A stretch of DNA of 27,469 bases from a virus (IMGVR_UViG_3300037296_000076:1-27469), one strand, 5' to 3'. Shown: positions 1 through 5,922, counted from the stretch's first letter. A program made the numbers and translations. Notes: generated from the letters alone by a model not told the origin.

Positions 1-21
1 TGAACTGCGGGGGAATGTAGG

Positions 22-426
22 ATGGGCTATACTTGGAGCGACGTTTGCCGCGAAAAGAACGGCGGTATGAAATGCCATAGCGACGATGCGTGCCGAACCT
101 GCAAGAATGAGGCGAAGATGATGACAGATGCGCTTAATTCCAGCGCCCGTCCAGAACCGGACATGTCTTGTGACAACTGCGGTGCGCCCGTGACGCAGAA
201 TGTGCATGGCGAGATTTGGCACATTCCATCGCCCGCTGCGGATAAAGCGCGAATTGCAGCATTGGAAAAGGTCGCAAAAGCTGCGTTCGGCCTAGTATAC
301 CATGATCAATGGGGAACGCACATCTACACCGACGATGGTATGTGGAACGACGCGCAGAAGCTGATTGACGCGCTAAAATCCATCGAAAACAGCACCGCCT
401 TAGCCACACAGGAGGCCCGCCCATGA
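22..426 (+). CDS. Hypothetical Cys/His-rich small phage protein
   Basis: A 134-residue protein I do not recognise. It has two cysteine pairs, C..C..C near residues 18-27 and CDNCG near residues 50-54, followed by histidines, which suggests bound zinc. The middle holds an ADKARIAALEK helix like those in the next gene and in the gene ending at 3124, so these may be related accessory proteins. The ATG follows a GGGGGA stretch at about 8 bases. A TGA at 1-3 could be the stop of a gene upstream of the window. Its stop overlaps the start of the next gene by 4 bases (ATGA), so it opens a coupled rightward run that ends with the integrase. The function is unknown; I am confident only that it is coding. 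Confidence 0.7.
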   Translation: MGYTWSDVCREKNGGMKCHSDDACRTCKNEAKMMTDALNSSARPEPDMSCDNCGAPVTQNVHGEIWHIPSPAADKARIAALEKVAKAAFGLVYHDQWGTHIYTDDGMWNDAQKLIDALKSIENSTALATQEARP

Positions 427-776
427 CCGCCCAGACAGACCCCACGCCGAACAGCCGCCGCAGCCCGATGGAGCACGAGCGGGATTTGCCGGATGCCGCC
501 CAGACAGACGCGCCGGAACGGATTTGGGCGCTGCAATTCGATGAACCAAGGGACGCAAACACGCTTGGAGTTTGGGGCGCTGTAAATGGGCTAGAGAAAA
601 CCCAACGCACAGCCTACGTCCGCGCCGATCTGCACGACGCCGCGCAGGCCGAGATTGCCAAGCTGCGGGCGGCGTTGATGGACATTGCAGAAGGCGAGGG
701 GGTGCGTGGCATTAACCCCACGGCAGACTTGCTATGGGCGATGGAACACGCAGCACTTGCCACGGTGACGCCATGA
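423..776 (+). CDS. Hypothetical phage protein with a central helical segment
   Basis: A 117-residue protein of unknown function. The first 30 residues are polar and proline-rich. Then comes ERIWALQFDEP, which resembles small phage proteins of unknown role, and a helix AAQAEIAKLRAALMDIAEG at about residues 74-92. The ATG lies 7 bases after a very good AGGAGG Shine-Dalgarno sequence and overlaps the preceding stop (ATGA); its own stop again overlaps the next ATG. The overlaps argue for translational coupling and a shared role in the early or lysogeny region. No membrane segment or catalytic motif is visible. Confidence 0.72.
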   Translation: MTAQTDPTPNSRRSPMEHERDLPDAAQTDAPERIWALQFDEPRDANTLGVWGAVNGLEKTQRTAYVRADLHDAAQAEIAKLRAALMDIAEGEGVRGINPTADLLWAMEHAALATVTP

Positions 777-949
777 ACCTGCTGCTTGAGCAACACCAGC
801 ACGAGGCACTGCCCCGCATAGCCACCCTACGCCGCCTGCTGGACGAACACCGCGCCGCAGTCGTGCCGTGGGGATCGCCAGAGGTGCAGGCAACGTGGGA
901 GAGGCTTGAGCCGTTCCTAGGCGAGATATTCACAACGGGAGGGAAGTGA
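773..949 (+). CDS. Hypothetical 58-residue protein
   Basis: A small soluble protein starting MNLLLEQHQHEALP. An ATG 39 bases upstream would also be open, but the start at 773 makes the ATGA overlap with the preceding gene that is the rule in this run, so I prefer it. The sequence looks helical (PRIATLRRLLDEHRAA) and carries no motif I can name. Its TGA shares one base with the ATG of the excisionase-like gene (TGATG). It may be an accessory of the integration module by position, but that is only inference. Confidence 0.6.
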   Translation: MNLLLEQHQHEALPRIATLRRLLDEHRAAVVPWGSPEVQATWERLEPFLGEIFTTGGK

Positions 950-1227
950 TGGGGCAGGCACTGATGAAGCCTGACGAGGCGGCGCGAACGCTGGGGATCT
1001 GCGTAAAGTCCTTGCAAGAGTGCCGCCGTCGCGGGCTAAAGTGCGTGAAGGTCGCAAAAGGGGCCATTCGCTACCGCCAAGACGATCTGAACGCTTACAT
1101 CGAGGCAAACCTGCAATGCCATTCCGAACCAAGAAAACGGCCATCTGGCAATACGACATCGTTGTCGGGGGCAGTCGATTTCGCGGCAGTTGCGGGACTG
1201 ACCAATGGGAGGAAGCGAAGAACGTAG
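949..1227 (+). CDS. Excisionase-like helix-turn-helix DNA-binding protein
   Basis: A 92-residue protein with a MerR/HTH_17-type winged helix at about residues 5-55: DEAARTLGICVKSLQECRRRGLKC followed by the wing IRYRQDDLNAYIEA. This is the usual form of phage excisionases, which bend attachment DNA and set the direction of integrase recombination. Its place directly before the integrase fits that role. The ATG at 949 has GGAGG about 5 bases upstream; a GTG three bases earlier is the alternative. The last 37 residues are read from DNA that also encodes the integrase N-terminus in another frame, a 112-base overlap, and look unstructured. A small regulator of the same fold cannot be excluded. Confidence 0.75.
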   Translation: MGQALMKPDEAARTLGICVKSLQECRRRGLKCVKVAKGAIRYRQDDLNAYIEANLQCHSEPRKRPSGNTTSLSGAVDFAAVAGLTNGRKRRT

Positions 1228-2183
1228 AGGCCCGCGTCAGAGCGGACGCAAAGGCGCAGAAGGCCAAGGGTGGCAGTTACACGCTATCCGAGGCCATCGG
1301 CACCTACTACCGCGACAAGGCAATCGGCACGCCTTCGCAGAACACCACGAAAAGCCAAGCCAAGGTGATATTGGAAAAGATGGACGGCAGCACGCGCATA
1401 GATCGGCTAACAGACGCGCACATCATGGCATACGTCGCCAAGGACCGCGCCACCTGTTCCAATGCCACCGTAAACCGTCGCCTGCAAATGCTGGGCCGCG
1501 CCCTGCGGCATATGGCAAAGTTTTACAAGGCCGAGGTGCCGGCGCTTGAACTCAAGGCGGCAGAGACACGGGAACCGAAAGAGCGGGTGCGCGAGTTGTC
1601 GATGGACGAACAGGCCCGCATGTTTGACGCCCTGCCCACCGAACACCACGCGCTTGTCAGTTTTGCCCTGCTGACCGGTGCACGTATCGGAACGATCTGC
1701 GGCCTGCTTTGGTCTGATGTGGATATGGCAAGCCGGACCATCTTTTTCCGCCTCAAGGATGACCGCGTGATGACGTTCCCCATGTCGCCAGAATTGCGGG
1801 CGCTGCTGTCAGCCCTGCCGAGGTCAAACGTGATCGCCCATCGGCGCTATGTGTTCACCCGCCTAAATGCCCAGACGCTTGAGCGCGTCCCTGTTGTGTC
1901 GAACGGCGGCGTGTTCAATGCCGATTTCCGCAAGGCGCTGGCTGGGGCTGATATTGTAGATTTCCGCTTTCACGATTGCAGGCATACCTTTGCAACCCGT
2001 ATGCTGCGCCAGTGCAAGAATCTCAAACTGGTGAGCAAGCTTTTGGGACACACCCTACTCGAAACCACGTCACGGTATGCCCATGTTTTGGTGGATGACA
2101 TGCGGGCCGAATTAGACGCATTTAGCCCCCTGACAAACACCGTTCCCCAGACTGGCCCCCAGACTAAAACGAAAGGTCATTGA
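1116..2183 (+). CDS. int: Tyrosine site-specific integrase
   Basis: A 355-residue tyrosine recombinase that would insert and excise the phage genome at a tRNA gene. The N-terminal part (residues 1-50) is an arm-binding-type segment beginning MPFRTKKTAIWQYDI. The core-binding SAM-like domain follows (about 55-145), then the catalytic domain with the expected residues: Arg190 in LLTGARIG, His286-x-x-Arg289 in HDCRH, His312 in LLGHT, and the nucleophile Tyr321 in SRYAHV. Length is normal for the family. I start at 1116 because the MPFRT start is typical and the longer open frame upstream only shadows the excisionase-like gene; GAGG sits 10 bases before it. The attachment core lies 30 bases after its stop, the standard int-att arrangement. 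Confidence 0.95.
   Translation: MPFRTKKTAIWQYDIVVGGSRFRGSCGTDQWEEAKNVEARVRADAKAQKAKGGSYTLSEAIGTYYRDKAIGTPSQNTTKSQAKVILEKMDGSTRIDRLTDAHIMAYVAKDRATCSNATVNRRLQMLGRALRHMAKFYKAEVPALELKAAETREPKERVRELSMDEQARMFDALPTEHHALVSFALLTGARIGTICGLLWSDVDMASRTIFFRLKDDRVMTFPMSPELRALLSALPRSNVIAHRRYVFTRLNAQTLERVPVVSNGGVFNADFRKALAGADIVDFRFHDCRHTFATRMLRQCKNLKLVSKLLGHTLLETTSRYAHVLVDDMRAELDAFSPLTNTVPQTGPQTKTKGH
2145..2165 (+). repeat. Candidate left arm-type integrase sites (paired CCCCAGACT)
   Basis: CCCCAGACT occurs at 2145-2153 and again at 2157-2165, a 12-base period, inside the last codons of the integrase. The same motif recurs beyond the tRNA core at 2361-2405, again including a pair 12 bases apart. Motifs on both sides of a core are what arm-type sites of lambda-like integrases look like. 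The function is inferred from position and symmetry only. Confidence 0.5.
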
Positions 2184-2212
2184 AATGATTGCATTTAATC
2201 GCGGTTGCTTTG

Positions 2213-2259
2213 GGCTTCCCAAGCTTCAGTTACGGGTTCGATTCCCGTTACCCGCTCCA
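2213..2259 (+). other. attP core: 3' part of a tRNA-Gly(CCC) gene
   Basis: These 47 bases match the second half of a tRNA: anticodon loop TTCCCAA with anticodon CCC, the 3' anticodon strand GCTTC, a T-arm ACGGG-TTCGATT-CCCGT, the acceptor strand TACCCGC, a T discriminator and CCA at 2257-2259. The 5' half is absent; the sequence upstream cannot pair with the anticodon strand and runs into the integrase. This is the usual attachment core for integrases that use a tRNA 3' end, restoring the host tRNA on insertion. The implied acceptor 5' strand GCGGGTA fits a bacterial tRNA-Gly. The left edge of the shared block is an estimate. Confidence 0.85.
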
Positions 2260-2360
2260 AACGATCAAGAAACTTTCCCCAGATATAACAATAACTTGCC
2301 GATGTTTTTAGGCGATTTTAGCCAATGCGATCAAGAAACACGCAAGGCAAAATCGGGAAC

Positions 2361-2405
2361 GTCTGGGGCCATTCGGGAACGCGACCCCCAGAATATCCCC
2401 CAGAC
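2361..2405 (+). repeat. Candidate right arm-type integrase sites
   Basis: An inverted GTCTGGGG at 2361-2368 and direct CCCCAGA copies at 2386-2392 and 2398-2404 repeat the motif found in the left arm; the direct pair keeps the same 12-base spacing. A second repeat, TCGGGAACG, occurs at 2353-2361 and 2373-2381. The whole stretch 2184-2447 holds no convincing gene: an open frame across it reads through the tRNA fragment and looks non-coding. I read it as the second arm of attP. Confidence 0.5.
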
Positions 2406-2447
2406 ATCCCGCCCCACGCCGTCCGCCTGTGTGCAAGGGGGTGCGCT

Positions 2448-2762
2448 GTGAGTGACCCGTGCACATGGCCTAGCGGCGCTTGCGCCTGCATGATGGCGCA
2501 AGAGGCTAAGCCCGATGACTATGCTGGTCGCGTATGGATGCACTGCGAAGAAGGTCTGAACTTTTCTAAGGCCAGCATGTCCCGCTTTGTGATGTTCTGC
2601 CTTGGCAATAACGTCGAGATTGGCAGCATCCATCCATTCGACGCCAAGTGCCCGCGTTGTCAGGTGTCGGCTGCAATTCGGTTGCGGCCTGACCAGTTTG
2701 CAGCATTTGAGGCAGAGACTGGCGGCACCCTGCGCAAACCGCCGCGTGTGAGCCTAAATTGA
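2448..2762 (+). CDS. Hypothetical cysteine-rich protein
   Basis: A 104-residue protein of unknown function. Cysteines occur at CTW and CACMM near the N-terminus, in MHC, and as a CPRC pair (KCPRCQVSAAIRL) at about residues 72-75, so a small zinc-binding fold is likely. I choose GTG at 2448 because AAGGGGG lies 6 bases upstream and the longer frame would run through the attachment arm. It is the first gene to the right of attP and reads rightward. It has no TM segment and no visible catalytic motif. Confidence 0.65.
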   Translation: MSDPCTWPSGACACMMAQEAKPDDYAGRVWMHCEEGLNFSKASMSRFVMFCLGNNVEIGSIHPFDAKCPRCQVSAAIRLRPDQFAAFEAETGGTLRKPPRVSLN

Positions 2763-2863
2763 CCGACCTCGCCGCGATCATCCGCGACCTTTCCCGCGCC
2801 CGTGCGGTATTCCAGCAGCGCACCATCTTGGCCGTGATAGGCCACCACACAGGAGATAGACCG

Positions 2864-3124
2864 ATGACAGCAGCGACGTTGCAGGACCGCCTGCGAGGCA
2901 ATCCGCTATACGCGCAATGCGGGGTGGAAAGCAATTTGCCGGACGAAGCAGCCGACGCCCTAGACGCCGCACAGGCGCGGATTGCGGCGCTTGAGATGAT
3001 CCTGCTGGCAATCGAGATGCGGACGGCAACAGGCGAAGGTCTTAGCCCCGATGAAGCCGCCATTATCCACGACATGGCGAATGTGCGGCCTACCGATCCC
3101 CCGGCCTCTGATACACGAGACTGA
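2864..3124 (+). CDS. Hypothetical protein, helical
   Basis: An 86-residue protein starting at an ATG with AGGAG 8 bases upstream. The frame stays open back to a TTG at 2759 that overlaps the previous stop (TTGA), which would add 35 plausible residues, so the start is uncertain. The helix LDAAQARIAALEMILLAIE resembles the AAQAEIAKLRAAL helix of the gene at 423-776 and the ADKARIAALEK helix of the first gene. That similarity across the attachment core supports both sides belonging to one phage. The function is unknown. It ends 4 bases before the convergent zinc-ribbon gene. Confidence 0.6.
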   Translation: MTAATLQDRLRGNPLYAQCGVESNLPDEAADALDAAQARIAALEMILLAIEMRTATGEGLSPDEAAIIHDMANVRPTDPPASDTRD

Positions 3125-3128
3125 ACCG

Positions 3129-3290
3129 CTAGACGTGCGCCCCGCAGTCCTTGCACCGATAGCGGGCCTGCACGTCGGCAGCGGTCACGCACCCTGCGGC
3201 TATGGCGTCAACAGCACGCACGGGGTTGTCGCGCCCGCACTCGAACTCTAGCCAGATCAGGTGTCCGTCAATGTCGGCAAGGATCGTGAT
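3129..3290 (-). CDS. Small zinc-ribbon protein with no canonical start
   Basis: The open frame reads ITILADIDGHLIWLEFECGR, then about 25 residues, then RYRCKDCGAHV before TAG. The cysteines (C18, C34, C46 and C49 of 53) suggest a treble-clef or zinc-ribbon fold, and the sequence looks firmly coding. There is no ATG, GTG or TTG in frame at the expected place. A GGAG overlapping the TAG of the upstream gene is 7 bases before an ATC at 3290, so an ATC start is the best fit. A start mutation that killed the gene, or a sequencing error, are the alternatives. It is the last gene of the leftward accessory cluster. Confidence 0.55.
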   Translation of the reverse strand: MTILADIDGHLIWLEFECGRDNPVRAVDAIAAGCVTAADVQARYRCKDCGAHV

Positions 3291-3300
3291 GCGGGTGCTC

Positions 3301-3492
3301 CTATTTGGGTTGTTCGGTTTTGAACCGAGGCTTGAAGTGGTAGCGAGACAGAACGTCCAAATCGCGTTCCTTGAGTAAGTACGAATGGCCTTCCTCCATT
3401 TGGTATCGGATAGAGCCGTTTTTGCGGCAGACAGCCTTAACCACTAGGCCGCCGTTAGTGTTGTCGCGCATAAAGTCAGCCGCCATTCCCAT
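3301..3492 (-). CDS. Hypothetical 63-residue protein
   Basis: A basic small protein, MGMAADFMRDNTNGGLVVKA at the start and RYHFKPRFKTEQPK at the end, that I do not recognise. The ATG is preceded by AAGGAG with 8 bases between. It lies between the GIY-YIG-like gene (gap 12 bases) and the zinc-ribbon gene (gap 10 bases) and is likely read from the same leftward transcript. The VVKAVCRKNGSIRYQMEEG stretch looks like a small beta-sheet. No function can be assigned. Confidence 0.6.
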   Translation of the reverse strand: MGMAADFMRDNTNGGLVVKAVCRKNGSIRYQMEEGHSYLLKERDLDVLSRYHFKPRFKTEQPK

Positions 3493-3504
3493 GTCTCTTG
3501 CTCC

Positions 3505-3714
3505 TTAAAATGGACGATCACTTTGCAATAACAAAATATACCTGCACCTCTCGCACTTGATTGTCAGATCGCAAGTCTCAGGACCGAAACGGCCATCTTC
3601 ACACTGATCGGATGCGTCATGCGCCTTTGCGCGTGTGAAGGGGCATTGAGATATGCCGACATACAAAAGCACATCGGACGCGCCATAGAAGCGATACAGG
3701 GCTGATTTAGTCAT
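3505..3714 (-). CDS. GIY-YIG-like small protein
   Basis: A 69-residue protein beginning MTKSALYRFYGASDVLLYVG. The LYRF ... LLYVGIS pattern matches the two strands of the GIY-YIG nuclease fold (GIY and YIG variants, about 10 residues apart), and TRAKAH supplies the downstream arginine. The usual glutamate-bearing C-terminal half is missing; instead there are three cysteines (CDLTIKCERC), so it may be a truncated or metal-binding variant and catalysis is doubtful. The start at 3714 overlaps the end of the ribbon-helix-helix gene by 8 bases, so they are co-transcribed. Phages carry such short GIY-YIG proteins with unknown roles. Confidence 0.55.
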   Translation of the reverse strand: MTKSALYRFYGASDVLLYVGISQCPFTRAKAHDASDQCEDGRFGPETCDLTIKCERCRYILLLQSDRPF

Positions 3715-3877
3715 CCGCCAAACCCTTCTCAATCAGTTGACGGCAACCCTCAGAAAATGAAGGTAACTTGCCCGTAATGGAGTCTGCGTGCGCTGCACAC
3801 CATTCGTTTATGCGGCGCTGCATGTCGTGGGTCATGCCCAGACGTGTGAAATGCTCTGACACTTTTTCTTTTCCCAT
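3707..3877 (-). CDS. Ribbon-helix-helix (CopG/Arc-like) regulator
   Basis: A 56-residue protein. The MQRRINEW ... LPSFSEGCRQLIEKGL pattern is typical of the two helices of ribbon-helix-helix DNA-binding proteins (compare the common SRSEAIRRLIEKGL ending), with the basic stretch EKVSEHFTRLG as the likely strand. It would act as a dimer on short repeated operators. I start at ATG 3877, 5 bases after AGGTGG; a TTG 15 bases upstream is possible. It is the first gene of the leftward cluster and faces the AT-rich divergent region with repeated TTGTCAA-type sites, so it may regulate its own promoter. This is inference from fold and position. Confidence 0.6.
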   Translation of the reverse strand: MGKEKVSEHFTRLGMTHDMQRRINEWCAAHADSITGKLPSFSEGCRQLIEKGLADD

Positions 3878-3902
3878 AATGCCACCTATCAAAACAGCGG
3901 CT

Positions 3903-3952
3903 ACTTGGTCAAACTACAAATGTTATATAACTTTGTCAAGTTGGTTGACTTG
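3903..3952. promoter_or_regulatory. Divergent promoter/operator region
   Basis: This AT-rich stretch separates the leftward RHH cluster from the rightward DUF551 gene. ACTTGGTCAA (3903-3912) and ACTTTGTCAA (3930-3939) are repeats with a 27-base period. GTTATATAAC (3922-3931) is a perfect palindrome. GTCAA and TTGAC (3935-3939, 3945-3949) form an inverted repeat. On the minus strand TTGACA followed 17 bases later by TAGTTT makes a plausible promoter for the RHH gene. A rightward promoter is less clear. Confidence 0.5.
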
Positions 3953-4011
3953 GCGTTAGTTTCGTAAGATGGTGAACACAAGGAAACGAACATACACAGA
4001 GGACCGAACTG

Positions 4012-4224
4012 ATGGACGCACGATGGACCGAAGTTGATTTAGCCCTTCCAGATAAGGGGCAGCAGGTGATTGCATGGGCGACTGATGGTGACAGCCAAGT
4101 GAAAAACCTGATGCAAGAAACCTACTTCAATGGCCGTGATTTTGTTTATGGCTTTCACAATAACTGGATGCGTGGCGTGACCCACTGGATGCCGTTTCCA
4201 AGTCCGCCAGAAACCGAAGAATAA
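4012..4224 (+). CDS. DUF551 domain protein
   Basis: A 70-residue protein with the DUF551 pattern: an opening WTEVDLALPDKGQQVIAWA and a closing VTHWMPFPSPP, the W..V...LP..G and HWMPLP signature. Such proteins are common in tailed phages and prophages and their function is unknown. The ATG has GAGG 9 bases upstream. It is the first rightward gene after the divergent operator-like region and is followed 13 bases later by another small gene, so the two probably form a short operon ending at the terminator near 4600. Confidence 0.85.
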   Translation: MDARWTEVDLALPDKGQQVIAWATDGDSQVKNLMQETYFNGRDFVYGFHNNWMRGVTHWMPFPSPPETEE

Positions 4225-4237
4225 AGGACCGACAGCC

Positions 4238-4483
4238 ATGCTGATACAATTCGCAACGAACGACAGGCAGACCGCCTTGCGCCACCTAAATGGGTTTAGA
4301 TCGCGTGAAGTGTTCGACACCCCAGAGGACGCCGCCCCCGTTCTGGACTTGGTGGCGGAAGGTTTGTTCCGCATCCCCGATCCAAAGATGCACCCCAAAG
4401 GCGGGATAATGCCGGGGGAAAAATGGGACGAAAGCCGCCGCGATGAAGCAACCAAAATCCTATCAACTTGGATGAGCACATAA
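4238..4483 (+). CDS. Hypothetical 81-residue protein
   Basis: A soluble protein of unknown function, MLIQFATNDRQTALRHLNGF at the start, acidic in the middle (DTPEDAAPVLDLVAEGLF) and ending ATKILSTWMST. The ATG has AAGGA 9 bases upstream and follows the DUF551 gene by 13 bases. It is the last rightward gene; after its stop come the hairpins at 4500-4589 and the terminator. I see no motif or TM segment. Confidence 0.65.
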   Translation: MLIQFATNDRQTALRHLNGFRSREVFDTPEDAAPVLDLVAEGLFRIPDPKMHPKGGIMPGEKWDESRRDEATKILSTWMST

Positions 4484-4499
4484 AAGGACACCCAGAATT

Positions 4500-4589
4500 G
4501 ACCGCCACTAGCCTGAACCCAATATCCGAAAGCTAGGCGGTCGATAGCGTGACGCAGGCGGGGAACGGGTTAAGGCCCGCCTGTGTCAC
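4500..4589 (+). other. Two tandem strong hairpins in non-coding DNA
   Basis: Hairpin 1 pairs GACCGC (4500-4505) and CTAGC (4508-4512) with GCTAG (4532-4536) and GCGGTC (4537-4542), leaving a 2-base bulge. Hairpin 2 pairs GTGACGCAGGCGGG (4549-4562) with CCCGCCTGTGTCAC (4576-4589), 14 pairs with one G-U, around a 13-base loop. Neither is followed by a U-run on either strand. A third, terminator hairpin follows at once. They may be a structured 3' UTR, a small RNA or processing sites. Confidence 0.55.
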
Positions 4590-4594
4590 GAACG

Positions 4595-4634
4595 AAAAAA
4601 CCCCAGCCGCAATTAAGCGACGGGGGCGTTTTGG
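4595..4634. terminator. Bidirectional rho-independent terminator
   Basis: A 10-pair GC-rich stem with one mismatch, CCCCAGCCGC (4601-4610) against GCGACGGGGG (4617-4626), closes a short AATTAA loop. On the minus strand it is followed by six Ts (AAAAAA at 4595-4600), so it ends the lysis transcript. On the plus strand it is followed by CGTTTT, so it should also stop the small rightward operon. It sits between convergent genes. Confidence 0.85.
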
Positions 4635-4652
4635 TCCTGCGGTAATCAAGCG

Positions 4653-4847
4653 TCAACTTCGATTGTCTGCGTTAGGCACGGCATAGACAAGGATCGGCGT
4701 TAGCACGATGGCTAAGGCGTTGATCCACATATCCACCTGATCCGGCGTCACCTCGGCGGCACCATCGGGGCGGAACGTGTTCCACGCCACAACGGCCATC
4801 GGCAGCAGCGTGACGAAGAACTTGCGATATTTGGCTAGGTTTTCCAC
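4653..4847 (-). CDS. Holin-like small membrane protein
   Basis: A 64-residue protein with two hydrophobic segments, FFVTLLPMAVVAWNTF (about residues 10-25) and MWINALAIVLTPILVYAV (about 40-57), and a short charged tail. A small two-TM protein directly downstream of the endolysin is a typical holin, which would let endolysin out at the lysis time. The start is GTG at 4847 with AAGGA 7 bases upstream. It is the last gene of the leftward transcript before the bidirectional terminator. The holin call is by topology and position; other membrane proteins upstream of the endolysin compete for the role. Confidence 0.65.
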   Translation of the reverse strand: MENLAKYRKFFVTLLPMAVVAWNTFRPDGAAEVTPDQVDMWINALAIVLTPILVYAVPNADNRS

Positions 4848-4864
4848 GGTGTGTTCCTTTCGGG

Positions 4865-5659
4865 TTATACGCGGGGGTCGTGGTTGTCGGCCAGCAGGCG
4901 CAGGGCGTCCACTAGGGCGATGAGGCGGGCCTCTGCGGCCTGTTCGTCGTCAGGGGCGGCAACGGGCGCTGTGGGGGCTGTCTGTGGCGCTGGCAAGGCG
5001 GTCAGGGCATTGTGCATAGCGGCGCGGGTCTTTGGTCCGCTGATACCGTCCACGGCCAGCCCTGCGTCACGCTGGAAGCCGCGCACGTTGTCCGCCTCAT
5101 AGTCCAGCAGCACCAGAGCGGCGCGGTCATAGAGGCGCAGACGATCATCGTATCCATTCAGGCCCCCGTTAATGGTGCGCGACACCATCTCGTTGTCGCC
5201 TACATCGGCGTAGCGGTTGATCCGGTTGACCGACCAGAACCACAGCGGCCCCAGCCCCTCCCACGGGTCCGTGTTCATCAGTTCCGGCGATACGGTGAAG
5301 TCCGGCACATGCAGCCCGGGGAACGTTTCAACGCACCAGCGATAGAACGCCGTGGTGTTGCCCCGTCCGGTGATCTGCATGGCGGTATAGCCGCGAAACT
5401 TGGAACCGTCGCCGGGTTGCGTATTGCCCAGATCGGCGCGACCCTCATAGCGGGATTGCGCGGCAGTTGGCCCCCAGACCTCCCCGTCATAGCGGAACAG
5501 GGCACTTTCATGCGCAAGCTGCGCGATGTATTGCGCGACCCGGGCCGGGGTATCCATGCCGACCGTCGGGCCGTAGCTTTCCAGCGATGTCAGCACTGAC
5601 CGCATGTTGTCGTTAATGGGCCGGTCACATATTGCGACCAGTTGCGATGCTGTCAGCAT
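4865..5659 (-). CDS. Endolysin: GH19 chitinase/lysozyme-like with peptidoglycan-binding domain
   Basis: A 264-residue muralytic enzyme for host lysis. Residues 35-175 match the glycoside hydrolase 19 fold of phage lysozymes: IAQLAHESALF with the likely catalytic Glu51, YEGRADLGNTQPGDG (71-85), AMQITGRGN (93-101) and TINGGLNGYDDR (162-173). Residues 190-220 (VRGFQRDAGLAVDGISGPKT) form a PG_binding_1-type repeat. No signal peptide is seen, so a holin is needed. The ATG at 5659 has AAGGA 7 bases upstream; the open frame extends 56 codons further but only over the preceding small gene. The C-terminal 40 residues are Ala/Pro-rich and then acidic. Confidence 0.93.
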   Translation of the reverse strand: MLTASQLVAICDRPINDNMRSVLTSLESYGPTVGMDTPARVAQYIAQLAHESALFRYDGEVWGPTAAQSRYEGRADLGNTQPGDGSKFRGYTAMQITGRGNTTAFYRWCVETFPGLHVPDFTVSPELMNTDPWEGLGPLWFWSVNRINRYADVGDNEMVSRTINGGLNGYDDRLRLYDRAALVLLDYEADNVRGFQRDAGLAVDGISGPKTRAAMHNALTALPAPQTAPTAPVAAPDDEQAAEARLIALVDALRLLADNHDPRV

Positions 5660-5670
5660 AGCGCGTCCTT

Positions 5671-5889
5671 TCAGTGGTAAGTGTTGTAGAACCGCCAACT
5701 TCTTTGCACATGGTCCAGCACCACGCGCCGATCCGCGATCAGGTGCCAGACGATGCCGCCCGCGTTCAGCAGCACCACGGCAGCTAACCACGCGGGGTGA
5801 CGCCTGCGGTCCCAGCAATGGCTGCATACCGAATGATCGGCAGGGCAGCCGCGAAACATGCGGCGGTGCATACGGCGGGATAGCGACAT
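5671..5889 (-). CDS. Small membrane protein, lysis cassette
   Basis: A 72-residue protein with a basic, Cys/His-containing N-terminus (RMHRRMFRGCPADHSVCSHC) and one hydrophobic segment, AWLAAVVLLNAGGIVWHLI (about residues 33-51). I do not recognise the family. The two CxxH/HxxC groups could bind metal on the cytoplasmic side. The ATG has AAGGGG 6 bases upstream. It lies 11 bases before the endolysin start, so it belongs to the lysis transcript and may be an accessory such as a spanin-like or antiholin protein, but nothing in the sequence shows that. Confidence 0.6.
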   Translation of the reverse strand: MSLSRRMHRRMFRGCPADHSVCSHCWDRRRHPAWLAAVVLLNAGGIVWHLIADRRVVLDHVQRSWRFYNTYH

Positions 5890-5922
5890 GCGCGGCCCCT
5901 TGCTGTCACAGTTTGTGATTGG

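Noticed and set aside
2213-2259. A complete tRNA gene
   Set aside because: Only the 3' half is present; the upstream bases cannot form the acceptor 5' strand, D-arm or anticodon 5' strand.
2185-2451. Open frame across the attachment region
   Set aside because: It reads through the tRNA fragment and arm repeats and its product has no protein-like pattern.
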